A stretch of DNA of 39,641 bases. It comes from Acidobacteriota bacterium. GTDB taxonomy: Bacteria > Acidobacteriota > Thermoanaerobaculia > Multivoradales > JBCCEF01. Below the pieces are notes generated by a model. The model made no database searches. It was given only the letters and a program-made list of their open reading frames with translations, and was not told where the DNA came from. The position numbers and the translations under genes are program-made. This document shows, piece after piece, positions 23,125-31,044 of the stretch (positions are counted from its first letter, which is position 1; every line of letters starts with the position of its first letter). The stretch lies in the NCBI GenBank assembly GCA_039028635.1, contig JBCCHV010000061.1, forward strand, positions 1 through 39,641, given 5' to 3'.

Positions 23125-25379
23125 GGTCGGCAGGGCGGTGGGTGGTTCCGTTGGTTTTCGCTCTCCTGAGCTTTGCAACTCCGATCATTGCCGGGGAAGT
23201 GACCTTTGCGGTGGTCGATGCTCGCAGCGGGGAGGCGGTTGAAGGCGGCGGTATCGTACTGCTCCCAATGGGCGACGGCGAGCGCCTGGAGGTGCCGGGC
23301 CGTCAGGCGGCCCTCCCGGAGGGCAGCGAGTGGAATGCCTGCTGGAAGCAGGACGGCTTCTGGGCTCGGTGTGAGCCCTTTTCCGTCGGGCCGGAGTCCC
23401 GACCGAAGCTCTTGGCCTGGCCGAGCCGCAAGGTGAGCGGCAGCCTCCGGAAGGTCGAAGGCGCCGCGCCGGAGCAGCTCCTCATGCGGTTCAGTGCCGT
23501 CGCTCCCAAACTGGTCGAGAAGATCTCGCTGGCGCGCGTCCCCTGCCTCCTCGAAGAGAAATCCTGGACCTGTGAAGTGCCGGCGGTCGAGCTCGACCTC
23601 GAGCTGCGGGCAACGGGCTTCGTGCCGCACTATCGCTTCGGCGTCGACATGGCCAAGGACCACGCCTTCGGTGCGGTCGACCTGAAGCGCGGCTCCTCCC
23701 TGGTTGGCGAGGTGCGGACCGAAGACCGTCTGGCACTCGGCCGAGAAGGGCGGGCAAAGCTCTACCAATACAGGGCCGGCCGCGCCAGGTCGCGGTTCGA
23801 TCGCCCGGTACAGGAGTCCCCGGTGCTCGAAAACGGCTTCTTTCAGCTCGGAGGCCTTGCCGCCGGAGTCTACGTGCTCGAAGTCGAGCGTCCGGGCTAC
23901 GTTCCGGCAGAGCAGTTTCCGATCGAGATCTGGGAGTCCGTCGAAGTGCGGCTGCAGGAAGCTCTGACCCTGCGACGTCCCCTCGCTCTCGCCCTGCAGA
24001 TCGTGCCGGCGACGGATTGGGCCGGTCGGCCGTGGACCGTGAGGGTGTCTCGAGGCTCCGAGCTTTCGGCGTCGATGTATGGACCAGCAGAATTCGACGG
24101 CCAGGCCGATGAGCTCGGCCGCGTCGTCGTCGAGAACCAGGGGACGGGTATCTTCGCGGTGAGCGTCGAGGATGGGGACGGTAGCTCCATGCTCTATCGC
24201 AGCGACATCGTCCTCGAGCGGGGCGGTGGTGAGGTTGTGCTCGAGCTCGATCAAGTCGTCGTGCGAGGCGAGCTGCGCTTTCGCGACGGGCCGATCGCCG
24301 GGGCAGTGCGCTTCCGAGGCGGGATCGGAGCCAGCGTCCAGATCAAAACGGACCGCGAGGGAGCCTTCCTGGGGGTTGTTCCCGAAGAGGGCTGGTGGAC
24401 CGTCGAGGTGGAGGTCCCGGAGCTCTTCAGTGGGCGGATCGTGCAACGGGTCGAGGTCGAGGCAGACTCTCGCGGCGAGGCCCGCATCGAGCTGGAGTTG
24501 CCCGACACAGAGCTTCGGGTGCGGGTCGTCGACCGCCTTGGCTCTCCGGTCGAGGGGGCGAATGTCTCTCTCCTGGGCGCGGAATCTAGGCCTCAGCGTG
24601 CGCCTTCCGATGCCGCCGGGGAGGTTGTCTTTCGGGGGGCTTCGGTAGGAGAGGTGTTGGTTGGTGCGTCGGATGACAACAACGGTGTCGAACGCACCAG
24701 CGACGGCGTCGTCGAGGTACTGCGAGAGGGCTTGCCCGTTGGGCCCGTCGAGCTCGTGCTGCGCGAAGCCGAAGGGCGCCGTGGCCGAGTCGTCTCGGAG
24801 CGCGGAGGAGTCCCTGGGGCGCGCGTGCTCGTGGGCATCGCCGAGCCCACTCAGATGGCCTTCATCGACGATGATCACAGCGATCGCGAGGGCCGTTTCG
24901 AGTTCGACACGCTGCCCGGGGCTCGGGTCCTGTGGGTGGTTGTGTCACCCCCAGGCCACGCCCTCCTGGCGACCCGCATGGCCGCCCCCGCCGCCGAAGA
25001 AGACTTGACCGTCGCGGTGCCGGTGGTCGGAGGAACCCTGCATCTGGTCCTCGGAGATTCCGACCAAAGCCGAGTGAAGCACCCCCGGAGTCTGGGCCTC
25101 AGCCGGGACGGGCACGGGATTCCTTGGGGAATCCTCGCCAACTGGGCTCGGGCCCATGGAGAAGTGTGGGGTGCCGAGGCCGAGTCGGTGGTCATCCCCC
25201 AGCTCGCCCCCGGCACCTACCGCGCCTGCTGGGAAAGAGTCGCCGCCAGCCTACGGGGCCTGAACACCTTCGCAGCCCGCGACGAAAGCGCCTGCGCCGA
25301 AGTCTTCCTCAGCGCCGGCGGCACGGCGACGCTGGATATCTCGAAGCTGAAGGAAAAAGCCAGCCAGGCGGCTCGTTAA
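23121..25379 (+). CDS. Large exported protein with carboxypeptidase-regulatory-like domains
   Basis: 752 aa. GTG start at 23121, overlapping the Cys-rich gene's stop by 4 bp. The frame is open further upstream, but that part lies in the other gene's frame. A signal peptide (about 1-24, ending IIAG) precedes several immunoglobulin-like prealbumin folds of the carboxypeptidase-regulatory-like type. Examples are VTFAVVDARSGEAVEGG near the start, RVRVVDRLGSPVEGANVSLL near 475, and RRGRVVSERGGVPGARVLVG near 555 with DREGRFEFDTLPGARVLW following. These domains bind or scaffold and carry no catalytic residues. There is no membrane anchor and no sortase-type or long hydrophobic tail. Because it is coupled to the ten-cysteine protein, they are likely partners at the cell surface. 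Function is unknown. Confidence 0.85.
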   Translation: MRSAGRWVVPLVFALLSFATPIIAGEVTFAVVDARSGEAVEGGGIVLLPMGDGERLEVPGRQAALPEGSEWNACWKQDGFWARCEPFSVGPESRPKLLAWPSRKVSGSLRKVEGAAPEQLLMRFSAVAPKLVEKISLARVPCLLEEKSWTCEVPAVELDLELRATGFVPHYRFGVDMAKDHAFGAVDLKRGSSLVGEVRTEDRLALGREGRAKLYQYRAGRARSRFDRPVQESPVLENGFFQLGGLAAGVYVLEVERPGYVPAEQFPIEIWESVEVRLQEALTLRRPLALALQIVPATDWAGRPWTVRVSRGSELSASMYGPAEFDGQADELGRVVVENQGTGIFAVSVEDGDGSSMLYRSDIVLERGGGEVVLELDQVVVRGELRFRDGPIAGAVRFRGGIGASVQIKTDREGAFLGVVPEEGWWTVEVEVPELFSGRIVQRVEVEADSRGEARIELELPDTELRVRVVDRLGSPVEGANVSLLGAESRPQRAPSDAAGEVVFRGASVGEVLVGASDDNNGVERTSDGVVEVLREGLPVGPVELVLREAEGRRGRVVSERGGVPGARVLVGIAEPTQMAFIDDDHSDREGRFEFDTLPGARVLWVVVSPPGHALLATRMAAPAAEEDLTVAVPVVGGTLHLVLGDSDQSRVKHPRSLGLSRDGHGIPWGILANWARAHGEVWGAEAESVVIPQLAPGTYRACWERVAASLRGLNTFAARDESACAEVFLSAGGTATLDISKLKEKASQAAR

Positions 25380-25838
25380 GTCGGTAGCGCCGGAAGCAAG
25401 ATCGGGCTGGGCGGCGTAGGCGAGGCGGCGCTCGGCCCCAGAGCCGTCAGCGAGGTCGATCCGGCAATGTCGACTTGTTCGATGCGCTGGGGGGAAGGGG
25501 CGCGGCAGAAGAGGAGTGGAGATTCGGAACGCGTCAACCTCCACCACTCCGGAGTCGCCTCGGCGATTGGGCGGTCCGGAACCTGATCGCACTGAAAGCA
25601 TGCTCGTCCGACACGTCACCCGAAGGTGCAGCGTACTGCGGTCCTCATCTGGTGTCGGGGATGGCTCTCACGGTCGTGCGTAGCCGCTCTGTCGGCGGCA
25701 CCGCTCTCGGCGCTCAGGACTCTCTCCTCGAGAAACAGTCGATTCTCGGTTCGGTACCATGAAGGCGTCGGGATGCCCTCGACGATGGCTCGAAGTGAGG
25801 ATCGGCTGGGTGCCTGAAGACGGAGGAGAATCGTCCCA
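25380..25838. other. Intergenic region
   Basis: 459 bp without a supported gene. Short open frames such as 25475-25762 and 25626-25817 lack a ribosome-binding site and protein-like composition. No inverted repeat strong enough to call a terminator was seen after the stop at 25379. GGAGGAGA at 25822-25829 belongs to the gene at 25839. TACCAT at 25755-25760 could be a -10 element, but no matching -35 was found. Confidence 0.5.
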
Positions 25839-26621
25839 GTGAGAAGAGAGCTTTCGGTCTTGTCTCTGGCCGCGTTGGTCGTGGCTGCCGGGCCGGTGCT
25901 CTTGGCCAACGAGCCGGCTCCCGAAACTCCAGAGTTCCGCGAGCGGGCAGTCACGGCATTCCACGCCGACACGGCTGCGATTCGTGAGTTTTCTTTCTCG
26001 CGCAAAGTAATTCGACGCACCCTCGACCGCAACGGGGGGGAGAAGTCCCTCGAAGTCCTCAACAGCCGGGTCACTCCCAAGGAAGTCGGATTCGACGAGC
26101 TGTTGACGGACATCGACGGCCGTGTGCCAAGCGAAGCCGAAGTCAGGCGACACCGCGAGGCGGCGATCTTCTCGAAGCATCACCGCCAGCTCACGGCGGG
26201 CCGCGTCGAGATGGGCCTCGTTGCGGACCTGGAGCTCTCGGTTCTTCTCAACACCTACAACTATGAGTATGCGGGGGAGGCCGTGATGCATGGCGCGCCG
26301 TGCTTCCGTTTTCTCGTCAAGCCTTTCTCGCCGCCAGAAGGTGCCTCGAGGACCGAGAGAGTGGCGGCCGCAAGTCACGGTTCCTTCTGGTTCACGCGAG
26401 AGGGACAGCACCTGGCTCGCATGGAGGTCCGCCTGGCGAGCCCCTTGAAGATGATCGGAGTCACGCTGAAGACGCTGGACCTGACCCTGGACCGGCAGCA
26501 GCTCGATGGCGTCTGGCTGACAACCCGCGCCGAGGTGCGCTCGGAGTTCAAGCTTGGGGTGACGATCAGAAAGCACAACACCTGGATGTACTCAGACTTC
26601 GAGAGGTTCCGCAGAGACTAG
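25839..26621 (+). CDS. Exported LolA-like protein, unknown function
   Basis: 260 aa. GTG start at 25839 with GGAGGAGA about 10 nt upstream. A signal peptide spans about 1-23 (ending LLANE). The mature part is beta-rich and reads like the outer-membrane-lipoprotein-sorting (LolA/LppC-like) fold: YEYAGEAVMHGAPCFRFLVKP, HGSFWFTREGQHLARMEVRLASP and TLKTLDLTLDRQQLDGVWL. These are successive strands that form a half-barrel with a closing region. Fold assignment is by pattern, not by a diagnostic motif. The protein has one Cys and no lipobox, so it is probably periplasmic. It stands alone between intergenic regions. Lipid or lipoprotein carriage is only an inference. Confidence 0.7.
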   Translation: MRRELSVLSLAALVVAAGPVLLANEPAPETPEFRERAVTAFHADTAAIREFSFSRKVIRRTLDRNGGEKSLEVLNSRVTPKEVGFDELLTDIDGRVPSEAEVRRHREAAIFSKHHRQLTAGRVEMGLVADLELSVLLNTYNYEYAGEAVMHGAPCFRFLVKPFSPPEGASRTERVAAASHGSFWFTREGQHLARMEVRLASPLKMIGVTLKTLDLTLDRQQLDGVWLTTRAEVRSEFKLGVTIRKHNTWMYSDFERFRRD

Positions 26622-27019
26622 TCCTGCTGCCATGGAGTCACAGGCAGGGAGCCTGAAGTCCCCGCGGCGAACTGAGAGGCTCGGAGACCGTTTCCCCGAG
26701 CCTCTCGCAGGTGAGGCTAGACGCCACCGCATCGATCACATCGTCGAGTCGGTTCGAGCTGTTGTTACTGGGCCCAGCGATCAGGACCGGCAAAGTGCGC
26801 GAATGGCGGAAACTGTCCGGCCCCGGGGACGGATTTCGGACGGGCGGCTGGTCCTTACTTAGCGCGACTTTCGCTTCAGTTACGCCCCTGATAATAGACA
26901 CGTATCGAAAGTCAGGAACACTCGGCCGAGCGCCCGGGAGGCGGTGGTCGCGCTGCCTGGGCCGTGTCGCGGAGGCGGGGGCCGGGAACCCCCGAATAGG
27001 GTGGAATCCTCGTGGCAGC
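26622..27019. other. Convergent intergenic region
   Basis: 398 bp between the stop of the LolA-like gene and the stop of the tyrosinase-linked lipoprotein, so both transcripts end here. It holds a perfect 11-bp inverted repeat (listed separately) and a 6-bp GC stem (26976-26981 with 26989-26994) near the minus-strand stop. Neither is followed by a T tract. No gene is supported. Confidence 0.5.
26674..26706 (+). terminator. Perfect inverted repeat, possible terminator hairpin
   Basis: GAGAGGCTCGG (26674-26684) and CCGAGCCTCTC (26696-26706) are exact 11-bp complements around an 11-nt loop. It lies 53 nt after the LolA-like stop and between convergent genes. It lacks a T tract, so efficient intrinsic termination is uncertain. 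The call rests on position and stem strength. Confidence 0.5.
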
Positions 27020-27508
27020 TCACGGTTCTGTTTGCCAACGGATCATCAGATCGAGGCTGAGGTCGGCAGATTCTTCGTGATCCTTCAGCTCGACGACGAG
27101 CTCCACCTTGCTTACAGTCTCGGGCAGCTGAGCCCAGGCACCGGAGGCATGCAGCTGGAAGCGGCCTTCGCGATCCGCGGGGTACACCGCGAACCGACCG
27201 ATCCTCAGCATTTCCCCGCCGCTGGTCCTCAATGCGAGCGCGATCGAAAAAGGGGCGAGGTTCGGATTCTCGAGGGCGACGATCTCGGCTTCGAGGATTG
27301 GTGGTCGCCATGCGATCAACTTCCGATCCAAGGGAACGGCGACTCTGGGTAAATCAGCGCTCAGGACGATGGCCGATTCTGTTTCGCTGGTCGCGACTTC
27401 GGAACGGGGTTCGCCAGAGCGAGCCGGCGAACCCTCCCAGGCCGAGCAAGCCGAGGTGGCGAGCACCACGACCAGCGTCAGCGCCAAGATCCAGCTCCTA
27501 CGAATCAT
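27020..27508 (-). CDS. Small lipoprotein coupled to tyrosinase
   Basis: 162 aa, ATG 27508. The start overlaps the tyrosinase stop by ATGA, so the two are translated together. Lipobox TSAC (Cys21). After a Ser/Glu-rich linker (about 25-50) the rest (55-162) is a single beta-sandwich-like domain with alternating hydrophobic strands (VAVPLDRKLI, IEVALENPNLAPFSIALAL-like spacing, VELVVELKDH, LSLDLMIRW). No catalytic motif or metal ligand is visible. Not recognised beyond that. A structural or copper-site-shielding role for the neighbouring oxidase is a reasonable guess from coupling only. The start and lipobox are well supported. Confidence 0.75.
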   Translation of the reverse strand: MIRRSWILALTLVVVLATSACSAWEGSPARSGEPRSEVATSETESAIVLSADLPRVAVPLDRKLIAWRPPILEAEIVALENPNLAPFSIALALRTSGGEMLRIGRFAVYPADREGRFQLHASGAWAQLPETVSKVELVVELKDHEESADLSLDLMIRWQTEP

Positions 27509-28935
27509 CGTCCTCGAGCTTTGATCACCGGAGCCGACGGCGTCACTCGGGATCTTTCGATGCGCAGCTCGCGGGCCGCGAAGGTCTGGTCTTGGACCTC
27601 CCGGCCCTCGAGGGTGCCCGGAGCCAGGGTGACGGCAATCTCTTCGGTTTGATTTCCCGAGTCGCTGAGCTGGCGCAGGGTGTCCGTGAGATCGATACGG
27701 AAGCTCTGGGGGTGATCGTGGTGCGGCGACTCGGGATCGGTGAAGAAGCTGAAGCTCCCGGCATAGCGTGGATCCTCGAGAGGATCGGCCGGGGGATCGT
27801 CGACTTCACCAACGTAGACGTGAACGAAGTAGTCCTCGTTCTCGGGGGGCTGCAATCCGCTCGCGATCAGGAAGAGGCGGTCTCCCTCCTGGCGCCCCGC
27901 TACACCGGCTTTGAGGCTCTGCTCGAGGGCGAGTTCGGAGACCCTCGACCGACGAGTGATGGCTTGGCCGACTCCGATCCGCAGCTCACCGTCGAGGTCG
28001 AAGCGCTCCAGAACCTGAACTTCGACCTTTGCTCCGCGCTCGAGGAGCCCCTCGAGCTGCCGGTTGGTGATCGTTCCCGAGGGATCTTTCCCTTTGGTCG
28101 GACTTTCGTAACGATAGCCGAAGATCGGCATCAGCAGGGTGCTCTCGACGGTGAGGTCTTCGATCAGATCACCCTGGCCATTGACAAACTGACCGTTGAA
28201 GATGTGCTTGGTCCAGGTGCTGTCGTTCGGGTTCCCGTGACCGCGTCGGTTCCACTCGACCCAAAGACACTCGACCATGTTGTGATGGCACCAGAAGATG
28301 GGGTCGAGAGGTGAATCGTAGGTGCTCATTGTCCCGCCCACGAAGCCGTGAATATGGTTGTGCGGCGTCCCCTCGAGCTTCCCGGCTGCGGCGGGACCGC
28401 TGCCGAAGACAAAGAAGTTGGGCTCGTCGAGGATGTCCTCGATGACGTTCGCGCCGACGGCCCACGCTGCGGCTTGGCTCGAAGACGTCGCGAAACGAGG
28501 GGAGTGCCTGAGAGGGTTGCTCGACGAGCCCCAGAAGGCGTTCGGGATTTTGCGGTTTTTCTGCCAGTTCCAGTACGGCAGTCCGAAGTCGTTATTGCCG
28601 GTGAGCTCGCAGCAGATCTGCTCGAAGTAGTAGAGGTAAGCGCGGTGCCAGGGAAGGAAGAACCAGTTGCCGTGAGGGCAGTGTTCCAAGTGGATTTTGG
28701 CCTGGGCCGACCAGCTCCGTGGGTTCGAGTCCGGGAGGGCTTTCATCGCCTTCACCGCCGCACGGTACGTCACCAGATCGGGATGATCTGGCGCCAGGGT
28801 CGCGATGTCGCGCCGCCGTGGCCGATTACGCAGCCTCTCGAACAACGAACATCCTCCCAGCGTCGAGGCCCCCATCAGTGCTCCGGCCCCTGCTGTCAAA
28901 CGCAACATCTCCCGACGCGTCAGCTCGAGCTTCAT
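27505..28935 (-). CDS. Tat-exported tyrosinase/polyphenol oxidase lipoprotein
   Basis: 476 aa. AAGGGAG lies about 8 nt before ATG 28935. A twin-arginine signal (TRREMLRL, 6-13) leads to a lipobox (LGGC, Cys29), so the protein should be folded and copper-loaded before export and then lipidated. CuA ligands are His82, His88 and His97 (FLPWHRAY), and CuB ligands are His192, His196 (TPHNHIHG) and His218 (DPIFWCHHNMVE). Cys86-Pro-His88 fits the Cys-x-His thioether of fungal tyrosinases. The C-terminal part (369-460) contains YFVHVYVGEVD, YAGSF (391-395) and SFRIDLTDTL (411-420). These resemble the C-terminal shielding domain of plant polyphenol oxidases. It oxidises phenols or catechols with O2, either as a tyrosinase or as a catechol oxidase. 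It is the first gene of a pair with the small lipoprotein. Confidence 0.93.
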   Translation of the reverse strand: MKLELTRREMLRLTAGAGALMGASTLGGCSLFERLRNRPRRRDIATLAPDHPDLVTYRAAVKAMKALPDSNPRSWSAQAKIHLEHCPHGNWFFLPWHRAYLYYFEQICCELTGNNDFGLPYWNWQKNRKIPNAFWGSSSNPLRHSPRFATSSSQAAAWAVGANVIEDILDEPNFFVFGSGPAAAGKLEGTPHNHIHGFVGGTMSTYDSPLDPIFWCHHNMVECLWVEWNRRGHGNPNDSTWTKHIFNGQFVNGQGDLIEDLTVESTLLMPIFGYRYESPTKGKDPSGTITNRQLEGLLERGAKVEVQVLERFDLDGELRIGVGQAITRRSRVSELALEQSLKAGVAGRQEGDRLFLIASGLQPPENEDYFVHVYVGEVDDPPADPLEDPRYAGSFSFFTDPESPHHDHPQSFRIDLTDTLRQLSDSGNQTEEIAVTLAPGTLEGREVQDQTFAARELRIERSRVTPSAPVIKARGR

Positions 28936-29010
28936 CCTGGATCTCCCTTCCGTTGAGGGGTGTGGTTTTTATTGGCTTGTTCGGGCCGCTTCAGGTCGCG
29001 GCTTCAGTCC

Positions 29011-29841
29011 TCACTTCTCCCAGATGGCGGCGAAGCGAGAGCTTCGACCGGCACCGAAGGCGCTGATCTCGGCGGGCCTGTACCCGGCGTCGGTCTGATC
29101 GTCGAACTGGGACTGATACTTGGCGGCGGTCATCCCGTGGCGCGCGATCCAACGCCCGCCGCCGCGCTTCTCCCAGATCGCCGCATACAGGTGTTTTCCC
29201 TTGACCGAGTAGCCGCTGACCAGCGTCGGCCGGTAGCCGGCCCGGGTCCACTTGTTGAACTCGGCTTGGTAGCGCGACGACGTCAGGTTGTGACGCGCCA
29301 CGTATGCCGGTCCGGACCGCTTCTCCCAAATGGCGGCAAAGCGCGCTCGCGAGCCGTCCGAGTAACCGCTGACATGGGCCAGCCGGTAGCCGGCGCGGGT
29401 CCACTTGTTGAATTCGGCCTGGTAGCGCGACGACGTCAGGTTGTGACGGGCCACATAGGCCGGGCCGGATCGTTTCTCCCAGATGGCGGCGAACTTGATT
29501 CGCGTTCCGATGCAGTAGCCACTGACGTGGGTCAGCCGGTAGCCGGCTCGGCGCCGGCGATCGAACTCTGCCTGGTAGGCACTGGAGCTCAGGCCGTGAC
29601 GGGCGACCCATCGCGGACCGGACTTCTTCTCCCACACCGCGGCGTAGCGCTCCTTGCCGTTCTCCGAGTATCCGGTGACGTCGGTCAGTCGATAGCCGGC
29701 GCGGGTCCACTTGTTGAACTCGGACTGATAGCGGGAGGGCGAGAGCCCGTGGCGGGCGACCCACTGTGCCGAGGCTGGAGTGCTCGCCGCAAACAAGCCG
29801 GCGGCGAAGGAAGCAAGGACTGCGATTTTCAGTGCGTTCAT
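29011..29841 (-). CDS. Secreted protein of five 51-residue repeats (BTRD1-like)
   Basis: 276 aa. ATG 29841 is chosen because GAGGA lies about 8 nt upstream; ATG 29871 has no such site. The signal peptide is 1-26, cut after TPASAQ or before it. The mature part is five tandem repeats with a 51-residue period, starting at residues 27, 78, 129, 180 and 231. Each repeat runs W/Y-V-A-R-H-G/N-L, then YQAEF, a basic stretch, AGYR, VSGY and AAIWEK. This matches the bacterial tandem repeat domain 1 pattern, which also occurs as a non-catalytic part of fungal polyglycine hydrolases. The last repeat is the most diverged. Function is unknown; binding to a polymer or surface is inferred. It lies 75 bp upstream, in transcription order, of the tyrosinase operon. 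Confidence 0.85.
   Translation of the reverse strand: MNALKIAVLASFAAGLFAASTPASAQWVARHGLSPSRYQSEFNKWTRAGYRLTDVTGYSENGKERYAAVWEKKSGPRWVARHGLSSSAYQAEFDRRRRAGYRLTHVSGYCIGTRIKFAAIWEKRSGPAYVARHNLTSSRYQAEFNKWTRAGYRLAHVSGYSDGSRARFAAIWEKRSGPAYVARHNLTSSRYQAEFNKWTRAGYRPTLVSGYSVKGKHLYAAIWEKRGGGRWIARHGMTAAKYQSQFDDQTDAGYRPAEISAFGAGRSSRFAAIWEK
29014..29763 (-). repeat. Five tandem 153-bp coding repeats
   Basis: Repeat boundaries on the coding strand are 29763-29611, 29610-29458, 29457-29305, 29304-29152 and 29151-29014. Repeats 3 and 4 are nearly identical over long runs at the nucleotide level, while repeats 1, 2 and 5 differ more. That points to recent duplication or gene conversion in the centre of the array. 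Confidence 0.85.
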
Positions 29842-30207
29842 CGAGATCGTCCTCGTTGAGTTGTCGTTCATGGGGGAGACGAGTGAGCGCTTCTTTTGCT
29901 TCAGGACTCCGGTGAATGCTGGCGATAGGGAGGCGCCCCGCCATTCGCCTCGACCCACTCCGCCGACGACCTCGACCCTCGGCCTGATCGCGTCGCTCGC
30001 GGGCTGGCCGCCCGTCGTCTTCCGGGCCTTCGACGGTCGCCGTTGACGCTCCTTCTGCTGTCTCCCTGCTGAGGGTGACGCCCCCCGAGCTCCTCGATCT
30101 CGAGTCCTTCTGAGCCACTTTCGGCGCCGTTTCCGCATTACCGGCGTCGGTCCATGACTTATCTCGGCTCTCCTCCTCGGAGGGCCCTTCGGTGAAGGAG
30201 GATTTCC
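29842..30207. other. Divergent intergenic region
   Basis: 366 bp between the minus-strand repeat-protein gene and the plus-strand secreted pair. It should hold promoters for both. The clear element is AAGGAGG at 30195-30201, six nt before ATG 30208. GC-rich self-complementary runs occur around 30165-30200 (CTCC/GGAG and GGGCCC) and might fold around the ribosome-binding site. No confident -35/-10 pair or RNA gene was identified. Confidence 0.45.
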
Positions 30208-31044
30208 ATGCGGAAGGCTGCTCTATGCCTGGCCTTGGCCATGGTGTTTCTCTGGCAGGCGCCGCCGGCGCCGGCGGCGACGGTGATGCCGGGGGGCTCG
30301 GTGGCCCTCGACTCCTGCAATGGCAACTGCCTCAACTTGCGCCCGGACGAGCTCGAGGCGCGGCTGTGCGGTGTCTTCGCCGCCGATACGGCGGAAGAAG
30401 AGGAGCACCCGGCTCCGACGTGCGAGCCGATCCGAACCACCCTGATCACCAGTCCTTCGGTCGAGCCTCAGGCCCTGCCGCCGGCCGGTCTGCTGCTGTC
30501 TCTGGCCGACAGCGCGTGGGCGGCGCCGGGGGAAGGCGCCGTCGAGGTGACGCCGCAGGCCTTCTGCTTTACGAGCCAGCAGGCGGTGGCCACGGCTTGT
30601 GGCGATTGGCGCTTCGGCGGCGGGCTGGCGCCGGGCCGACAGCCGGTCTCGACTCTACTGGCGCTGCGCTCGAGCAACCAAGGAGGCTCTTTCACGGGCG
30701 CCCTCCGGCTGCGGCTCCGCCTGGTCTTCGTCGAAGTCGGGACGGGGCGTCGCGAGTCCTGGGACGAGACCTTCACCTTCTTCAGCTCGGGTCCCTGGGC
30801 CGACCTGGTGACGACGGCGGTTCCGCGGGGCGGCGGCTTCGACAGCGACTGCAGCGGCGTCGTCGACTCTCCTTTGCCGCCACCGGCCGCCCTCCAGGCG
30901 GGCTGGGTCGGGGTGCAACCGCAACCCTTCTGGCTTTCCGGTGATGGACAGCTTTGTCTGGTGCCTCGAGGCGAGGCGCCTTTCTTACCTCCGGGGACCG
31001 TTTCGACGGCTGCCCCAAAACCTCCCAAGGAGGAACTCCCATGA
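30208..31044 (+). CDS. Secreted protein, unknown function (first of a coupled pair)
   Basis: 278 aa. AAGGAGG is 6 nt before ATG 30208. The signal peptide is about 1-24 (ending APA-A). The mature part begins GGSVALDSCNGNCLNL and has paired cysteines (37, 41, 54, 72, 120, 131 and others later), likely in disulfides. The middle is beta-rich with a long amphipathic strand region (ALRLRLRLVFVEV), and the end is Pro-rich and hydrophilic. No family is recognised. The last codons double as the ribosome-binding site region of the next gene, whose start overlaps this stop by ATGA. The two products are therefore made together and likely act together outside the cytoplasm. Confidence 0.75.
   Translation: MRKAALCLALAMVFLWQAPPAPAATVMPGGSVALDSCNGNCLNLRPDELEARLCGVFAADTAEEEEHPAPTCEPIRTTLITSPSVEPQALPPAGLLLSLADSAWAAPGEGAVEVTPQAFCFTSQQAVATACGDWRFGGGLAPGRQPVSTLLALRSSNQGGSFTGALRLRLRLVFVEVGTGRRESWDETFTFFSSGPWADLVTTAVPRGGGFDSDCSGVVDSPLPPPAALQAGWVGVQPQPFWLSGDGQLCLVPRGEAPFLPPGTVSTAAPKPPKEELP

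Noticed and set aside
22959-24878. Long minus-strand open frame (639 codons) opposite the Cys-rich and regulatory-like genes
   Set aside because: It is the complement of two genes with signal peptides, promoter and coupled starts. It has no signal peptide, ribosome-binding site or recognisable domain.
25475-25817. Small genes in the gap before the LolA-like gene
   Set aside because: The short open frames have no ribosome-binding site, no signal peptide and no compositional support. The gap is better described as intergenic.
29014-29763. 153-bp repeats as a mobile or CRISPR structure
   Set aside because: They keep a reading frame throughout, with a signal peptide upstream and one stop. They are coding repeats of one protein.
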